NCBI GenBank assembly: GCA_963976885.1
Contig: CAXBNM010000243.1
Span: forward strand, 1 to 7,466
DNA: 7,466 nt
Direction of reading: 5' to 3'
From: JAUIAI01 sp963976885
Lineage (GTDB): Bacteria > Pseudomonadota > Gammaproteobacteria > Burkholderiales > Burkholderiaceae_E
In this document: positions 6,410-7,466 of the stretch, piece after piece
Numbering within the stretch: the stretch's first letter is position 1
Layout of the letters: each line of letters opens with the position of its first letter
Made by a program: the position numbers and the translations under genes
Notes under the pieces: model-generated
The model's database searches: none
The model's input: the letters and a program-made list of their open reading frames with translations, nothing else
Told to the model about the DNA's origin: nothing

Positions 6410-7221
6410 CAGACAGGCTCCAGGTCGATCGCGAGCAAGGTGGTGGCCGGCGTGGGCAGCCAGAGCCGGGTCGACTCGCGGCGGGCCAGGGCGCTCAGCA
6501 AGGGCAGGCTGCGTGCTGCCGGTACCGCCAGGCGCAGCGCATTCAGACCGGCGTGTTCAAGCGTCGATTCCTGTGCGGTGCTGCTTGACGCGGCGTCAGG
6601 GGTTGAGGGGTGCAGGTGCAGGCGGGCCAGACCCGGGGCGTTCGGTGTCGGGTTCAGAATCAGCGCGGTGGCGAACAAGGCGTCAATGGCACGCACGGCG
6701 GCAAGTGGTGCCGGGTAGGGCACATCATAGGCGACCAGCAACACCGGACTGCCTTCGGACACGGCAAGCAAGCCGGCTTCCAGAAGGCCGGCGGCAAAGC
6801 TGCCATCAAAGCCGCAGATGCTGGTCGAGCAGGCCTGGCAGGCGGTGGCAATACTCCAGTAACCCGACGGTGCGTTGTGCACCGAATTGGTAAAGCGCGT
6901 TGGCGACAGTTGCGGTGTGGCTTCCGTCAGCGCTTCACACAGGATGTGGCAGTTCTGGCCGTCGCCGGCCGAAGACGTAAATACCGATGGCAAGGTCGCT
7001 GCATCATGCTGGCTGTACGCCACCGCCTGAGCGGCGGCCGCCATCGCCAGTCTGACCGACTGGCCAACGCGGCGGCGTTCGGCCGGGGGCAGCCCTGCCG
7101 GAGGGGGCAACACGACCTCGCTGTGTTGCCAGCGCGCGGGCTCGGCCAGCAAAGGGGCGGCCTGGGTCCAATCGGTCAGGCCTGGGCCGAGCAAACCGAC
7201 CGCGTCAATGGTGAGCTTCAT
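6409..7221 (-). CDS. Beta-ketoacyl synthase-like chain-length factor (ApeC-like, Ketoacyl-synt_2 family)
   Basis: This 270-residue protein resembles only the N-terminal half of a ketosynthase. Recognisable blocks are PSVFTSSAGDG (78-88), SPTRFTNSVHN (106-116), GYWSIATACQ (120-129), ACSTSICGFD (130-139), SFAAGLLEA (141-149) and VLLVAYDVPYP (160-170). The SPT-F-NSVHN and FAAGLLEA signatures are those of the small 'beta-ketoacyl synthase, N-terminal' family found in aryl polyene and xanthomonadin clusters. There it acts as chain-length factor, forming a heterodimer with the true ketosynthase. It has no KSxxGH or NSFGFGG block, so a complete Cys-His-His/Lys triad is impossible. The start is ATG 7221-7219, overlapping the ketosynthase stop as ATGA. 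The six extra codons available upstream (to 7239) overlap that gene and lack support. The stop overlaps the dehydratase start as TGATG. The C-terminal half (about 200-270) is poorly conserved-looking. Confidence 0.86.
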   Translation of the reverse strand: MKLTIDAVGLLGPGLTDWTQAAPLLAEPARWQHSEVVLPPPAGLPPAERRRVGQSVRLAMAAAAQAVAYSQHDAATLPSVFTSSAGDGQNCHILCEALTEATPQLSPTRFTNSVHNAPSGYWSIATACQACSTSICGFDGSFAAGLLEAGLLAVSEGSPVLLVAYDVPYPAPLAAVRAIDALFATALILNPTPNAPGLARLHLHPSTPDAASSSTAQESTLEHAGLNALRLAVPAARSLPLLSALARRESTRLWLPTPATTLLAIDLEPV

Positions 7222-7466
7222 GCGCGGCCTGCCTTGCAAAAAACGAGGGCGGCATTGGCGCCGCCAAAACCAAAGGAGTTGCTCATCACGGTGGTCAGTT
7301 CGCGCGGCGTTGGGGCGGTCAGGAAATGGCTCTTGAGTTGCGGGTCGAGCTGGCGGACATTGAGCCCGCCCGGCATCAGACCATCGGCCAGCGCAATCAG
7401 GCAGATGGCCGCCTCCAGCGCGCCGGCCGCGCCCATGCAGTGTCCGATGTAGCTCTTGGTGTTGTT
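7218..7466 (-). CDS. Beta-ketoacyl-ACP synthase (FabF-like, ApeO-type ketosynthase), C-terminal 82 residues
   Basis: The gene enters from the right edge and ends at TGA 7220-7218. The visible end begins NNTKSYIGHC and MGAAGALEAA, carrying the KSxxGH lysine and the second catalytic histidine of FabF-type condensing enzymes. GLMPGGLN follows, and then the C-terminal glycine-rich loop SNSFGFGGANAALVF that closes the active site. The nucleophilic Cys and first His lie outside the window. Such enzymes catalyse decarboxylative Claisen condensation of malonyl-ACP with the growing chain. The neighbouring chain-length-factor-like gene, which starts within the TGA (ATGA overlap), argues that the two form the ketosynthase/CLF heterodimer of polyene elongation rather than a housekeeping FabF. 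The reading frame is open to the edge with no internal stop. Confidence 0.93.
   Translation of the reverse strand, partial: NNTKSYIGHCMGAAGALEAAICLIALADGLMPGGLNVRQLDPQLKSHFLTAPTPRELTTVMSNSFGFGGANAALVFCKAGRA

Noticed and set aside
7222..7239. Six-codon N-terminal extension of the chain-length factor
   Set aside because: The ATG at 7221 overlaps the upstream stop as ATGA, a standard coupled start, and the extra residues have no support.
6610..7452. Plus-strand open frame of 280 codons opposite the chain-length factor and ketosynthase
   Set aside because: It is antisense to two recognised genes and shows only Gly/Arg/Gln-rich shadow composition.

Overview
The window looks like chromosomal DNA of a GC-rich Gram-negative bacterium, most likely a proteobacterium. 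The clues are dense GC-rich coding with GTG and TTG starts, a 7TMR-DISM-type GGDEF/EAL protein, and a type II fatty-acid/polyketide-like gene set of the aryl polyene (APE, xanthomonadin/flexirubin-like pigment) type. I cannot name the genus. No RNA gene, CRISPR array, insertion sequence or integron was seen.

Layout. Left block, minus strand: a large membrane c-di-GMP signalling protein (7TMR-DISM / PAS / GGDEF / EAL, about 215-3301) is followed 29 bases downstream by the first 61 codons of a gene that runs off the left edge. That protein resembles the LuxI/FeeM-type N-acyl transferase fold. The two probably share a transcript. An intergenic region of about 250 bases (3302-3548) separates them from a divergent plus-strand pair: a PlsC-like lysophospholipid acyltransferase (LPLAT) and a family 2 glycosyltransferase with a TTG start two bases after the acyltransferase stop. 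Right block, minus strand, facing this pair: the C-terminus of a ketosynthase (cut by the right edge), a short chain-length-factor-like ketosynthase partner, a hotdog-fold dehydratase, and a FabG-type ketoreductase. The first three overlap by 4 and 1 bases and the ketoreductase follows after 19 bases, as expected of one translationally coupled operon.

How they work together (inference from the known APE systems). Ketosynthase plus chain-length factor extend an aryl starter on an acyl carrier protein. The ketoreductase and dehydratase turn each 3-keto unit into a conjugated double bond. The LPLAT and glycosyltransferase are the usual tailoring/attachment enzymes that put the polyene into the outer envelope. 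ACPs, aryl-starter ligase, thioesterase and MMPL exporter are not in the window and would be expected beyond the right edge.

The most notable observation is that the dehydratase gene is split by a one-base frame change at a run of five G (plus strand 6295-6299). The catalytic-type histidine lies in one frame and the glutamate in the other. It is a sequencing error, a real loss of the gene, or conceivably a +1 recoding site (CCC-C). I see no wholly new system. The window is best described as one flank of an APE-type pigment cluster next to a c-di-GMP/acyl-transferase pair.
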